Of a DNA stretch of 63,536 nucleotides, positions 24,445-34,039 are shown in pieces. The stretch is from the NCBI GenBank assembly GCA_045128835.1, contig JBGVRX010000006.1:1-63536 (forward strand). The letters run 5' to 3'. Each line of letters begins with the position of its first letter. Position 1 is the first letter of the stretch. The DNA is from CALVUJ01 sp045128835. Lineage in GTDB: Bacteria; Bacillota_I; Bacilli_A; RFN20; DUOF01. Position numbers and translations under genes: made by a program. Under the pieces are notes generated by a model. It made no database searches. It was not told the origin of the DNA and saw only the letters and a program-made list of their open reading frames with translations.

Positions 24445-26208
24445 ATGAGTATTATAAAAGTTTTAGATCCAGCATTAGCAAATAAGATTGCAGCAGGAGA
24501 AGTTATTGAAAGACCAGCGAGTGTAGTAAAAGAGTTGGTTGAAAACTCAATTGATGCTGGTGCGACTGTTATTGAGATTAAAATAAAAGAAGCAGGAAAG
24601 AAACTTATTTGCGTTAGTGATAATGGTAAAGGTATGGACAAAGAAGATGCACATTTAGCATTTAAAAGACATGCGACATCTAAGATTATTAAAGAGAGAG
24701 ATTTATTTAATATTCATACTTTAGGATTTAGAGGAGAAGCGTTACCATCTATATCAGCAGTTGCAGAAGTTACTATTGAAACTTGTAAAGGTAGTCTAGG
24801 AACTCATTTGAAATTAAGAGATAGTGAGATAGTTGAAGACGAACCTTGTGCTTCTAGAGTAGGAACAACTATCAAAGTTGAAAACTTATTCTATAATACT
24901 CCTGCTAGATTAAAATATTTAAAATCAGATAATGTGGAAATTGCACATATTACAGAAATCGTTTCTAAGATTGCTTTATCTCATCCTAATGTTAGTTTGA
25001 CTTTATATGTTGAAGATAAAGTTAATTTCTTTAGTACTGGAAGAGGCGATGTTTTAGAGGTTATTTCTAGTTTGTATGGTTTAAATGTTGCTAGAGAAAT
25101 GAAAAAATTCAGTTGTGAAGAAGATAACTTTGAAATATCCGGTTATACAAGTTCGTTAGGTGTTTCTAAAGCTAATAGGAACTTCATTATTACTATTTTA
25201 AATAGAAGATGTGTAAAGATGGTAGGGGTTCAAAACGCTGTTATAGATGCGTATAAAACTTATCTAAGCGATGATAGATATCCTATTACAATTATAAATG
25301 TTGAAGTTGATCCGACTTTAGTGGATGTTAATGTTCATCCTGCTAAACATGAAGTTAGATTATCAAAAGAAAAAGAGTTAAAAGAAATTGTAGAAAAAAC
25401 AATTAGAGAATTATTCCAAGTAACGAATATCGCTCCTAAAATTTACAGTGAACCAGCTAAAAAGAGCGAACAAATTAAATTAGATGTAGATGCATTTTAT
25501 AATAGAAACGCAAACTTTGACATTAGTGAAGAAGTTTTATTAAATGAGGATTTAATCCAAGAAGAGAAAAAGATTTTAGAAGAAGTACATGATTTTTCTA
25601 GCCAAGAAACAGAAGATAAAAAGTATATTAGATTAACTCCAATTGGGCAATATCACGCTAAATATATTCTAGCTTATGATGAAGATGCAATGTATATAGT
25701 AGACCAACATGCAGCAGCAGAGCGTATTAATTATGAGAAATTCCAAAGAGAATTAAATGATTCATCAAAGTGGGCATTTACAGATTTGTTAGTTCCTATA
25801 ATTATTAATACTAGTAGCGTTCAATCACAAAAATTATTAGATTACTTAGATGTTTTTAAAACAATTGGTATTGAAATGTCTCCATTTGGAATTAATGCAT
25901 TTAAAGTAACTAGTATTCCTGTTTGGATGAAAGAATCTAGTGTTAATGAGTACATTGAAGAAGTTGTTGAACAAGTTTTGGAATCAAGAGGAAAAGTTAA
26001 ATTAGGAGATTTAAGACTTAAGGCTATTTCTACTTTAGCTTGTAAGGCATCTTTAAAAGCAAATAAACCTTTATCTATGCAAGAAATGCAAATATTATTA
26101 GATAACTTATTTATTTGTAATAATCCTTTCACATGCCCTCACGGAAGACCAACTTTAATTGTTTACAACAATAATGAATTAGATAAAATGTTTAAAAGGA
26201 CAGCATAG
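24445..26208 (+). CDS. mutL: DNA mismatch repair protein MutL, endonuclease type
   Basis: 587 aa. The N-terminal GHKL ATPase has ENSIDAGAT near 33, DNGKGMD near 58, and TLGFRGEALPSIS near 92. The C-terminal domain has the nicking-endonuclease motifs of non-enterobacterial MutL: DQHAAAERINYE near 420, ACKASLKANKPL near 532, and CPHGRPT near 564. It can therefore nick the new strand itself, consistent with no mutH. AGGAGG lies upstream of ATG. It precedes miaA by 2 nt, the usual mutL-miaA order. Confidence 0.97.
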   Translation: MSIIKVLDPALANKIAAGEVIERPASVVKELVENSIDAGATVIEIKIKEAGKKLICVSDNGKGMDKEDAHLAFKRHATSKIIKERDLFNIHTLGFRGEALPSISAVAEVTIETCKGSLGTHLKLRDSEIVEDEPCASRVGTTIKVENLFYNTPARLKYLKSDNVEIAHITEIVSKIALSHPNVSLTLYVEDKVNFFSTGRGDVLEVISSLYGLNVAREMKKFSCEEDNFEISGYTSSLGVSKANRNFIITILNRRCVKMVGVQNAVIDAYKTYLSDDRYPITIINVEVDPTLVDVNVHPAKHEVRLSKEKELKEIVEKTIRELFQVTNIAPKIYSEPAKKSEQIKLDVDAFYNRNANFDISEEVLLNEDLIQEEKKILEEVHDFSSQETEDKKYIRLTPIGQYHAKYILAYDEDAMYIVDQHAAAERINYEKFQRELNDSSKWAFTDLLVPIIINTSSVQSQKLLDYLDVFKTIGIEMSPFGINAFKVTSIPVWMKESSVNEYIEEVVEQVLESRGKVKLGDLRLKAISTLACKASLKANKPLSMQEMQILLDNLFICNNPFTCPHGRPTLIVYNNNELDKMFKRTA

Positions 26209-26210
26209 TA

Positions 26211-27110
26211 ATGAGTAAGATTATAGTTATTGTAGGACCTACAGGAGTAGGTAAAACAAAGTTAAGTGTTGAGTTAGCAAAACATTTTAATACAGAAATT
26301 ATTAATGGTGATAGTGTTCAAATTTATAAAGAATTGAATATTGGAAGTGCGAAAGTGACAAAGGAAGAAATGCAAGGAATAAAACATCATTTACTTGATT
26401 TTAAAGAAATAGAAGAGGACTATACTGTTTATGATTATCAAACAGATTTAAGAAATAAAATAAAAGAGTTTGAAGATAAAGGTTTACTTCCAATTGTAGC
26501 TGGTGGGACAGGTCTTTACTTAAAAGCAGCTTTATATGATTATAAATTTGAAAAAGAAGAATCTAGTAATTTTAATGATTATAAAGAATATTCTAATGAA
26601 GAAGTGTATGCACTATTAAAAGAAGAAGATGAAAAGGAAGCATTGAAATTGCATCCGAATAACAGAAAAAGAGTCGTAAGAGCTTTAAATGTTATCTCTA
26701 ATATTAATCAAAGCAAAAGTGAAATGTTAGATGAACAAAAGCACGAACTTATTTATGATGTTGCTTTTATTGGTTTAACTTTGCCAAGAGATCTTTTATA
26801 TGAAAGAATTAATAAAAGAGTTGATGTGATGATAGAAAATGGTTTAATTGAGGAAACAAAGAACTTGTTTGAAAAATATGGGAATAATGATTATAAATCT
26901 TTACAAGCTATAGGTTATAAAGAGTTATTTGCTCATTACCGTAATGAAATAAGTTATGATGAGGCAATTGAACTTATCAAGAAGAAATCTAGAAATTACG
27001 CTAAAAGACAATACACGTGGTTTAATAATCAATTTGATGTTAAATGGTTTGATGTTGATTTAGAAAACTTTGATAAAACAATTCAAGAAGTTATTGAATA
27101 TTTGAGGTAA
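26211..27110 (+). CDS. miaA: tRNA dimethylallyltransferase MiaA
   Basis: 299 aa; transfers a dimethylallyl group to A37 of tRNAs reading codons beginning with U. P-loop GPTGVGKTKLS (about 8-18), then NGDSVQIYKELNIGSAKVT (substrate Asp and Gln), VAGGTGLYLKA near 97, and the C-terminal SRNYAKRQYTWF near 261. It starts 2 nt after mutL, so translation is coupled; AAAGGA lies in the end of mutL. Confidence 0.97.
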   Translation: MSKIIVIVGPTGVGKTKLSVELAKHFNTEIINGDSVQIYKELNIGSAKVTKEEMQGIKHHLLDFKEIEEDYTVYDYQTDLRNKIKEFEDKGLLPIVAGGTGLYLKAALYDYKFEKEESSNFNDYKEYSNEEVYALLKEEDEKEALKLHPNNRKRVVRALNVISNINQSKSEMLDEQKHELIYDVAFIGLTLPRDLLYERINKRVDVMIENGLIEETKNLFEKYGNNDYKSLQAIGYKELFAHYRNEISYDEAIELIKKKSRNYAKRQYTWFNNQFDVKWFDVDLENFDKTIQEVIEYLR

Positions 27111-27113
27111 TTT

Positions 27114-27836
27114 ATGAGTGAGAGATTTTTAAGAAATGAACTTTATTTTGGCAAAGAAAAAAGCGATAAATTCAAAAAAATAAAAGTTTGTGTGGTTGGA
27201 CTAGGTGGCGTTGGCGCTTATGCGGTTGAAGCCCTTGCTAGACTAGGGGTAGAAGACTTTGTTGTAATTGATAAAGATGTGGTGGATATTACAAATTTAA
27301 ATAGACAAATAATTGCCTTAGAATCTACTTTGGGAAGAGATAAGAGTGAAGTTGTTAAAGAGAGAATTTTAGATATTAATCCTAATGCAAAAGTTAAGAA
27401 TTATTCGATGTTTTACAATAGTGAGAGTAGAGACATCATTTTAAATGAAAAAGTGGATTTTGTAATAGATGCGATTGACACAATAACGTGTAAGTGGGAT
27501 TTAATAAAACTATGTTTAGATAACAATATTAAATTTATTAGTTCAATGGGAATGGGTAATAGAGAGGATTTAACCAAGATTGATATAACTACTTTGGATA
27601 AAACTAGTTATGATCCTGTTGCTAAAAAACTTAGGGAATTTGTTAGAAAAGAAAATAGAGAAAAAGAAATAAAAAAAATAAACGTTGTTTTTTCAAAAGA
27701 AATTCCTATAAAACAACAAAAAGTAGTAAAAGAGGATGGCAAAATTTTAAAAGAAGTTTGTCCTCCAGCGAGTATTATATTTACTCCTTCAGTTGCAGGA
27801 ATGTTATGTGCATACTATGTATGTAAAAACATATAA
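27114..27836 (+). CDS. tcdA: tRNA threonylcarbamoyladenosine dehydratase (TcdA, E1-like)
   Basis: 240 aa; ATP-dependent enzyme that cyclises t6A37 of ANN-decoding tRNAs. The nucleotide-binding motif GLGGVGAYAVEALARLG (about 29-45), the following DKDVVDITNLNRQI, the DAIDT motif near 120, and PPASIIFTPSVAG near 221 match the TcdA/CsdL branch of ThiF/MoeB proteins. GAGGTAAT lies before ATG, 3 nt after miaA. Two neighbouring genes thus modify position 37 of tRNAs. Confidence 0.92.
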   Translation: MSERFLRNELYFGKEKSDKFKKIKVCVVGLGGVGAYAVEALARLGVEDFVVIDKDVVDITNLNRQIIALESTLGRDKSEVVKERILDINPNAKVKNYSMFYNSESRDIILNEKVDFVIDAIDTITCKWDLIKLCLDNNIKFISSMGMGNREDLTKIDITTLDKTSYDPVAKKLREFVRKENREKEIKKINVVFSKEIPIKQQKVVKEDGKILKEVCPPASIIFTPSVAGMLCAYYVCKNI

Positions 27837-27891
27837 TTTGCAAATTTAGAGTTTGTGTTTAAACATAAATAATGTTTTTTAGGGTAAAAAG

Positions 27892-27920
27892 TTGATAAAA
27901 TAATACTGTAATGATACTAT
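27892..27920 (+). promoter_or_regulatory. Promoter of the gene at 27945
   Basis: -35 TTGATA (27892-27897), 17-nt spacer, -10 TACTAT (27915-27920). The rest of the 27837-27944 gap is plain AT-rich DNA. Confidence 0.7.
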
Positions 27921-27944
27921 GGTTATATCTGGAGTTGATATATT

Positions 27945-28352
27945 ATGAAAATACAAATGCAAGTAATTGATTCAAAAACATTAGATGGATATATTGATGA
28001 AAATGTAGTTCCATTTGCTGTTTGCGTTTCTTCTAGTTCTACAGTATCTAAAAGACAACAAAGATTTTTAGAAAAATACTATGATCGTGTTGTTGATAAA
28101 AGAGGCTGGGTAAGTTTTTATTGTAATATTATAAATCCATGGAAATGTAAAGATATGGGTTATAACAGTATTGAGTTCCCTGATGGCGAAGAGAAAAGAA
28201 TTCAAGAGTATAATTTGGAACACAGTGAATCTGTTGATGGCAAATATGTAGTGGTTCCATATTTCTCAACAGGAGAGAAAATTGATGCTGTATCTCTTGT
28301 AAAAATTATTAGAATGCAAGTAGTAGAGTTAGCAAACAAACTTAATGTTTAA
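27945..28352 (+). CDS. Small protein of unknown function
   Basis: 135 aa, soluble. The opening VVPFAVCVSSSSTVSKRQQRFLEKYYDRV has a strand-loop-helix shape reminiscent of thioredoxin-like folds, but no CxxC is present, and this is only a suggestion. It is a single-gene unit with its own promoter and terminator. GGAG lies 10 nt before ATG. No family recognised. Confidence 0.65.
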   Translation: MKIQMQVIDSKTLDGYIDENVVPFAVCVSSSSTVSKRQQRFLEKYYDRVVDKRGWVSFYCNIINPWKCKDMGYNSIEFPDGEEKRIQEYNLEHSESVDGKYVVVPYFSTGEKIDAVSLVKIIRMQVVELANKLNV

Positions 28353-28361
28353 TAACAAGAC

Positions 28362-28392
28362 AAGGATAGGTAAAATTACTTATCCTTTTTTA
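28362..28392 (+). terminator. Terminator after the gene at 27945
   Basis: AAGGATAGGTAA pairs with TTACTTATCCTT (one bulge), followed by a T run. Confidence 0.85.
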
Positions 28393-28440
28393 TTTTAAAA
28401 TAGCATTAATAAATATATAATTACACTAAGAGGTGATTCT

Positions 28441-30114
28441 ATGTTTAAAAGTGATATAGAAATAGCTGAAGAGTGTAAAAAAGAAAATATTTTAAACATT
28501 GCAAAATCTTTAAGTATTAATGAAGATTATCTTGAAATGTATGGTAAGTATAAAGCCAAGATAAATCTAGATATATTTAAGGAACTTAAAGATAAAAAAG
28601 ATGGAAAACTTATTCTAGTTACAGCGATTAGTCCTACAAAAGCAGGAGAAGGAAAAACTACCACTACAATAGGTTTAGGAGAGGCGTTTTTTAAGATAAA
28701 CAAAAAGGCAATATTAGCATTAAGAGAGCCTTCGATGGGGCCTGTTTTTGGATTAAAAGGAGGGGCTACTGGAGGAGGATATGCTCAAGTTGTCCCAATG
28801 GATGAAATAAATTTACATTTTACAGGTGACATGCATGCATTAACTTCTGTTAATAATTTAATTAGTGCATGTTTAGATAATCATATTTATTTTGGAAATG
28901 AGTTAAATATTGATCCATCAAGAATTGTTTGGAAAAGATGTGTTGATTTAAATGATAGAGCACTTAGAGATATTACAGTTGCAGAAGGAGGAAAAAATGG
29001 CGTTACTAGAAAAGATTCTTTTAATATAACAGTAGCAAGTGAAGTAATGGCCATTTTATGTTTGTGTAAGGACTTAGAGGATTTTGGCGAAAAAATAGGG
29101 GAAGCAATTATTGCTTATACTTATGATAATAAAGTCGTTAAAGTTAAAGATTTGGGAATTGTTGGTTCGTTAAAAGTTTTAATGAAAGATGCTATTAAGC
29201 CAAATTTGGTTCAAACTTTAGAACATACTCCAGCTTTAATTCATGGAGGACCTTTTGCAAATATTGCTCATGGATGCAATTCTTTAATTGCCACTAAGTT
29301 AGGTCTTAAATTAGCGGATTATTGCATTACAGAGGCTGGATTTGGCGCAGATTTAGGGGCAGAAAAGTTTTTGGATATTAAATGTAGAGAAGGAAACTTA
29401 AAGCCTAATGCCGTTGTTTTAGTTGCTACAATTCGTGCATTGAAAATGCATGGAGGAGCAAATAAAGAAGATTTAGATAAGGAAGATTTAACTAGTTTAG
29501 AAAAAGGTGTTTGTAATTTAGAGAAACATTTAGAGAATGTGAGTAAATATAATTTACCGTGTGTTGTAGCAATTAATAAATTCTTTACGGATAGTGAAAA
29601 AGAAATAGATTGGTTGTTTAATTGGTGTAAATCTAAAGGATATGAAGTGGAACTTTGTGAAGGTTTTGCTAAAGGTGGCGAAGGGGCAGTTAATCTTGCT
29701 AAAAAAGTAGTAAAACTTTGTGAAGAAGATAATTCTAAATTTAATTATTTGTATGATTTAAAAATGGATTTAAAAGAGAAAATAAAAGTTATTTGTAAAG
29801 AAATATATGGTGCGAATGATGTTGACTTTAGTGAGAATGCAATAAATAATATAAGGGCATTAGAAATGCAAGGTTTGGATAAAGATTTGCTAGTATGTAT
29901 GGCAAAGACTCCAATGTCTTTATCAGATAACGATAAATTAATTGGAAGACCTACGGATTTTAATATAAGTGTAAAAGAAGTAAGGATTTCTAATGGTGTA
30001 AAGTTTGCGGTTGTTCTTACAGGAAATGTTTTGACAATGCCAGGACTTCCTAGAGTACCTGCGGCAAATAAAATAAAGATAGATAGTGAAGGAAAGATAG
30101 AGGGGTTATTTTAA
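28441..30114 (+). CDS. fhs: Formate-tetrahydrofolate ligase
   Basis: A 557-aa ATP-dependent enzyme making 10-formyl-THF from formate. P-loop AGEGKTTTTIGLGEA near 69-83, EPSMGPVFGLKGGATGGGYA near 97, EAGFGADLGAEKF near 299, VATIRALKMHGG near 330, and GLPRVPAANKI at the end. GAGGTGAT lies before ATG 28441, with TATAAT 8 nt further upstream. It could supply one-carbon units for purines or work in formate turnover with the oxidoreductase. The stop overlaps the DUF951 start (TAATG). Confidence 0.97.
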   Translation: MFKSDIEIAEECKKENILNIAKSLSINEDYLEMYGKYKAKINLDIFKELKDKKDGKLILVTAISPTKAGEGKTTTTIGLGEAFFKINKKAILALREPSMGPVFGLKGGATGGGYAQVVPMDEINLHFTGDMHALTSVNNLISACLDNHIYFGNELNIDPSRIVWKRCVDLNDRALRDITVAEGGKNGVTRKDSFNITVASEVMAILCLCKDLEDFGEKIGEAIIAYTYDNKVVKVKDLGIVGSLKVLMKDAIKPNLVQTLEHTPALIHGGPFANIAHGCNSLIATKLGLKLADYCITEAGFGADLGAEKFLDIKCREGNLKPNAVVLVATIRALKMHGGANKEDLDKEDLTSLEKGVCNLEKHLENVSKYNLPCVVAINKFFTDSEKEIDWLFNWCKSKGYEVELCEGFAKGGEGAVNLAKKVVKLCEEDNSKFNYLYDLKMDLKEKIKVICKEIYGANDVDFSENAINNIRALEMQGLDKDLLVCMAKTPMSLSDNDKLIGRPTDFNISVKEVRISNGVKFAVVLTGNVLTMPGLPRVPAANKIKIDSEGKIEGLF

Positions 30115-30302
30115 TGGAATATAAGGTTAATGATATAGCAATTACAAAAAAAGAACATCCTTGTGAGACTAGATGTAACAGATGGCAAATTATAAGAGTT
30201 GGTGCAGATATTAAAATAAAATGTTTAGGATGCGGACATGTTGTAATGCTTAGTAGATATAAATTTGAAAAAGCAGTAAAAAAAATAGAAACAGTTGATT
30301 AA
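30114..30302 (+). CDS. DUF951 family protein
   Basis: 62 aa. It matches the Firmicutes DUF951 pattern: a hydrophilic start, TKKEHPCETRCNRWQIIRVG, ADIKIKCLGCGHVVMLSR. The C-x(n)-C and CLGC cysteines suggest a small zinc-ribbon. Its function is unknown. Its ATG shares the final A of the fhs stop, so it is translated by coupling. A hairpin terminator follows. Confidence 0.9.
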   Translation: MEYKVNDIAITKKEHPCETRCNRWQIIRVGADIKIKCLGCGHVVMLSRYKFEKAVKKIETVD

Positions 30303-30306
30303 TTTT

Positions 30307-30344
30307 GAAAGGTTCCTTGTATAGATAATAAGGGGACCTTTTTT
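30307..30344 (+). terminator. Terminator-like hairpin containing the next gene's SD
   Basis: AAAGGTTCCTT and AAGGGGACCTTT form an imperfect stem followed by a T run. The 3' arm contains AAGGGG, the only SD for the ABC gene, and the T run contains its TTG start (30343). It can act both as terminator for fhs-DUF951 and as a translation block. Confidence 0.7.
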
Positions 30345-32073
30345 GATAGAGTTAAAGAATATAAAAAAGAAATATAGGAAACAAATTTTGTTTTCTAAGG
30401 TTTGTTTGAAAATTGATAAGTGTGGAATTTATGGAATAATCGGAGAAAATGGATGTGGGAAAACAACATTATTAAATATTATTTCGGGATTTATTAAACA
30501 AACAAGAGGAAAGGTGAAGAATAAATTTAAAAAGACTTCCTTTATTTCTCAAAAAGTTAATTTATTAGATAATCTTACGGTAAAAGAACATTTTGAAATG
30601 TTTAATTTGGATGTAAATCTTTTGAGAAGATTCAATTTAATTTCTTCAATTAATAAGTATCCAAGTGAGTTATCATTTGGTATGCAGCAAAGAATATCTG
30701 TTTTAATTGGCTTGTATAAATCGTCATTAATAGTATGCGATGAACCTACAAGTCATTTAGATGATTATAATTCGTCTCTTATAATGAGAGAAATAAAAAG
30801 AGTAAGTAAAGAAAAAGTGGTTTTATTAGTAAGTCATGATAAAAAAATTATAGATAAATACTGCGATTGTATTTATAAAATAGAAGATAAAAAATTAAAT
30901 TTAATAAGAGAAAATAATAAAGGTAAATTAATTGAACTAATAAAGAATAAGTCAAAGATAAAACTTAGAAAGTATAGAAAGTCCGGTTTGACTTTTAATA
31001 AGCTAAATATTTGCTTTATGAGTGTTTTTTTTGCTTTGATTTTCTTTTTGAATTTAGCTTTTAGTATGAAAAGTAATTTTGAAGAATATTTAAAAAACGG
31101 AGAAATTGAATCCTTAGATTATAATAAGTTTTATGTAAAAGAATGTACTTTAAAAGAAGATGGTAATGTGGTGTTTAAAACATGTAAGAATTTAGAAAAA
31201 GAAAAGATAGAATTATTGAGTAAAGATGGTGATTTTGTTGGACTTAACTACGATATCTTTCTAAATGATTTGTATGAAAGGGATAATTTTAATGTAATAA
31301 ATAAAGAAGATATTAGGTTAAAAGAAGGAAGATATCCATTAAAATACGATGAAGTAATTGCAAGTGATAATTATTCAATAGGAGAAGAAATTGTCGTAGA
31401 GGCAAATAGGATTATAAATGATAAAAAAATTGATATTTATAAAGATAAAATAACCTTAAAAGTTGTAGGTATTACATTTAACAAACCTCTTATTAAAGAA
31501 GATAAAATATATGTTGATTATAAGATGGTGGATAGTTATTTTAAGGAAAATATGTTAATAAATAATAAGAAAAGTTTGTATGAATATTTTGTTAATCTTG
31601 AACTAGATACATATAAGTATATTCTTTATTTTGAAAATATAAATTTAGGAGTTTTAGAGGATAATAATATTGAATATTTATCAAGTTCTTATGAATATTA
31701 TAGTTCTTTATCAGAGTCGTTTGATGATATTATTAAGTGTCTAAATTATTTAAATGCTTTTATAATTTTATTATCTTTAATATATGGATTTAGGTTAGTC
31801 AAAAAGAAAATGAAAATCAAGGAAAATGATTTGCTTTTCTTTAAATCTAGTGGAGTTAGAAAAAATAAACTTGTAGCTATTTTTTATAGAGAAAATAAAC
31901 TTTTGATTATTTTTGTTTCTCTTATTTCTCTTGTTTTAATTAGTTTAATTGGCAATTTACTTTTTGAAGAGTTTGACATTAATTTTGGGGCCTTTTTTAT
32001 AATTTACTTATTAGTTCTTTATTTTAATAAGAAACTTCTAAACAGAGAAATTGTAAGGAAGATTTCGATATGA
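30343..32073 (+). CDS. ABC transporter, ATPase fused to FtsX-like permease
   Basis: 576 aa. Residues 1-200 are an ATPase: Walker A GENGCGKTT (about 35-43), signature LSFGMQQRISVL near 110, Walker B LIVCDEPTSHLD near 128, H-loop VSHD near 163. A membrane segment (about 220-242), a long extracytoplasmic region rich in Asn/Asp, and three C-terminal membrane segments (about 463-562) follow, as in MacB/FtsX-type permeases. A TTG start is the only one that keeps the canonical MIELKNIKKKY opening. It overlaps the next gene by 4 nt, and the two probably form a heterodimer. Substrate unknown; this class often handles peptides or antibiotics. Confidence 0.85.
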   Translation: MIELKNIKKKYRKQILFSKVCLKIDKCGIYGIIGENGCGKTTLLNIISGFIKQTRGKVKNKFKKTSFISQKVNLLDNLTVKEHFEMFNLDVNLLRRFNLISSINKYPSELSFGMQQRISVLIGLYKSSLIVCDEPTSHLDDYNSSLIMREIKRVSKEKVVLLVSHDKKIIDKYCDCIYKIEDKKLNLIRENNKGKLIELIKNKSKIKLRKYRKSGLTFNKLNICFMSVFFALIFFLNLAFSMKSNFEEYLKNGEIESLDYNKFYVKECTLKEDGNVVFKTCKNLEKEKIELLSKDGDFVGLNYDIFLNDLYERDNFNVINKEDIRLKEGRYPLKYDEVIASDNYSIGEEIVVEANRIINDKKIDIYKDKITLKVVGITFNKPLIKEDKIYVDYKMVDSYFKENMLINNKKSLYEYFVNLELDTYKYILYFENINLGVLEDNNIEYLSSSYEYYSSLSESFDDIIKCLNYLNAFIILLSLIYGFRLVKKKMKIKENDLLFFKSSGVRKNKLVAIFYRENKLLIIFVSLISLVLISLIGNLLFEEFDINFGAFFIIYLLVLYFNKKLLNREIVRKISI

Positions 32074-34019
32074 TAAAAGTTTATAATCTTTCAAAGAAGT
32101 ATGGTTCAAAATATGTTTTCAAGAACTTTAGTTATAGTTTTGACAAAGGTGCCTATTTAATAAAAGGTAAGAGTGGAATTGGAAAGACCACATTATTAAA
32201 TATTCTAGCTGGTGAGGATAAAGACTATGATGGTAGTGTACATGTTTTAGGTAATATCTTTTATTTAAAGGATAGGGGGAATCTTGTTAGTAACTTGACT
32301 GTTAGAGAACATTTTAAATTATTCGAGATAATTCAAAATAAAAGAATTATTTATTGTTGTGATATAGATAGGCTATTAAATAAAAAAGTGAAATATTTGT
32401 CACTTGGAGAGTTGCAACTCGTTCAAATGAACTTGGCTTTTAATTGTAGTGAACAAATTCTTTTGTTAGATGAGCCATTTAGCGCTCTATCTTATGAAAA
32501 TATAAAAGTTATGATAGATATAATGGAAAAAGTTAAGAAAGATAAGTTAATAATTTTTACAAAGCATAATGATTATATGAGTGATTTTGCTACAAAAGTT
32601 TTTATGAAAGATAATGTTGTTGATGAGGAAGTTTGTAGTAATTATAGAAATACTTCAAAGATAAAAATAGAGTTTAAATATTTGCTATTTTATTTTAAGA
32701 AGGTTTTCCCTCAAAAGATATTTTTTGTATTTTCATTAGTGATATCCTTATTTAGTTGCTTTTTTATTGATGATTATTTAGACAATAATTTTGATAAGTA
32801 TGTGGAATATTTTAAGGAAATAGAGGGGACATTAATAAATAAGAAAAATACTGTTTATTCGTTAGATGAAAACTTGTTTTATGAAGTGATTAAAGAGTTA
32901 TCCCCATATGTAGTAGATTATAATGCGAATTATTATAATTCTTTGCTATATGAGAAGGATTTAATGATCGATAATTATTATATAGATAATGCTTTTGTGC
33001 TTTCTTCGATTAAATACGCTGAAGAAAATTTAGAGGCTGATTCTTTTATTGTGGGGATTAATTATAATAAGTTTTGTTTTGATAATTTAATTAATGGATG
33101 TAATAAAGATTATATTGATACTTTGTTAGTTAATAAGAAACTTCTTGATTTCCCTTATGCAGTAGATAGAGTTGTAGAAAGTGAAGACACGGTTGTTTTT
33201 AGTAATAAACGATTTTTTAAAATTTATGATAATAACGATTATGAAGAATATTATTTTGATATAAAAAAAGAAGATATAGAAAATGTTTTTAAAAAGATTA
33301 ATACTAGTAATTTATTAGCAAACTTTGAATTTGTTTTAATTGGAGAAAATGAAAATCATCAAAGATATAGAGTAGAGATTAAGGAATATAAATATTTTAA
33401 TAATATAGATTATAGCGAGTATATTGTGTGTTTAGAAGAAGGGTATGACTGTAATAATTATATTAATCATTTTAAAAATTTGATTAAAATAGATTCTTTT
33501 AAAGATATTGGTTTGCTGGAGTTAAAGGTATATAAAGAAAAACTTGACTTAAATGAAATTGTTATTTCTAGTAAACTAGCGGAAATTTTAAATAAAGGGA
33601 AGGGTGATGAAATTACATTATTTATGAAATGTAATGAGAGTATTAAAAAAATAGAAATGTATATAAAGGATGTTGTTATTTCTGATGAGTGTATTCTTTT
33701 TCAAAATAGTGAATGGAGTTATTCGTTTTTTAAAGAGATAGTAGGTCTTAGTTTGAGCAATTTGAGGATAAAAGATCTTTTAATATATGAAGATATTAAA
33801 GAAGAGGATTATAAAGGAAATAATGAATATAATGATTTAATTAAAGAATTTAAATCTTTTTTTGTGAACATGAAAAAAAGTATTCAATATATAAGCTTAG
33901 GGTTAACTTCAGTGAGTGTTATTGTTTTGATTGTTCTGGAGTTTATTCAAACTAAGTTTAAAAAAGAATACTTTAATTATTTAAGATTGTTGAATGTGCA
34001 AATAAAAAAGGAACCGTAG
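32070..34019 (+). CDS. ABC transporter, ATPase-permease fusion, apparently C-terminally truncated
   Basis: 649 aa, partner of the preceding gene. ATPase: GKSGIGKTTLLNILAG (about 31-46), signature LSLGELQLVQM near 111, Walker B ILLLDEPFSALS near 130, H-loop TKHND. Membrane segment about 215-233, a large extracytoplasmic region, then only one more membrane segment (about 607-626). After LRLLNVQIKKEP it stops at the point that matches SSGVRKNK in its partner, lacking the last two membrane segments. The stop lies in the loop of the cold-shock gene's terminator (34003-34024), so the end may have been lost by deletion. Start ATGA overlaps the upstream stop. Confidence 0.82.
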   Translation: MIKVYNLSKKYGSKYVFKNFSYSFDKGAYLIKGKSGIGKTTLLNILAGEDKDYDGSVHVLGNIFYLKDRGNLVSNLTVREHFKLFEIIQNKRIIYCCDIDRLLNKKVKYLSLGELQLVQMNLAFNCSEQILLLDEPFSALSYENIKVMIDIMEKVKKDKLIIFTKHNDYMSDFATKVFMKDNVVDEEVCSNYRNTSKIKIEFKYLLFYFKKVFPQKIFFVFSLVISLFSCFFIDDYLDNNFDKYVEYFKEIEGTLINKKNTVYSLDENLFYEVIKELSPYVVDYNANYYNSLLYEKDLMIDNYYIDNAFVLSSIKYAEENLEADSFIVGINYNKFCFDNLINGCNKDYIDTLLVNKKLLDFPYAVDRVVESEDTVVFSNKRFFKIYDNNDYEEYYFDIKKEDIENVFKKINTSNLLANFEFVLIGENENHQRYRVEIKEYKYFNNIDYSEYIVCLEEGYDCNNYINHFKNLIKIDSFKDIGLLELKVYKEKLDLNEIVISSKLAEILNKGKGDEITLFMKCNESIKKIEMYIKDVVISDECILFQNSEWSYSFFKEIVGLSLSNLRIKDLLIYEDIKEEDYKGNNEYNDLIKEFKSFFVNMKKSIQYISLGLTSVSVIVLIVLEFIQTKFKKEYFNYLRLLNVQIKKEP

Positions 34020-34024
34020 TTCCC
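34003..34024 (-). terminator. Terminator of the cold-shock gene at 34040
   Basis: The minus-strand stem GGGAAC/GTTCC with loop TACG is followed by six T. It overlaps the last codons and the stop of the convergent ABC gene. Confidence 0.8.
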
Positions 34025-34039
34025 TAATCCGTCTAATTA

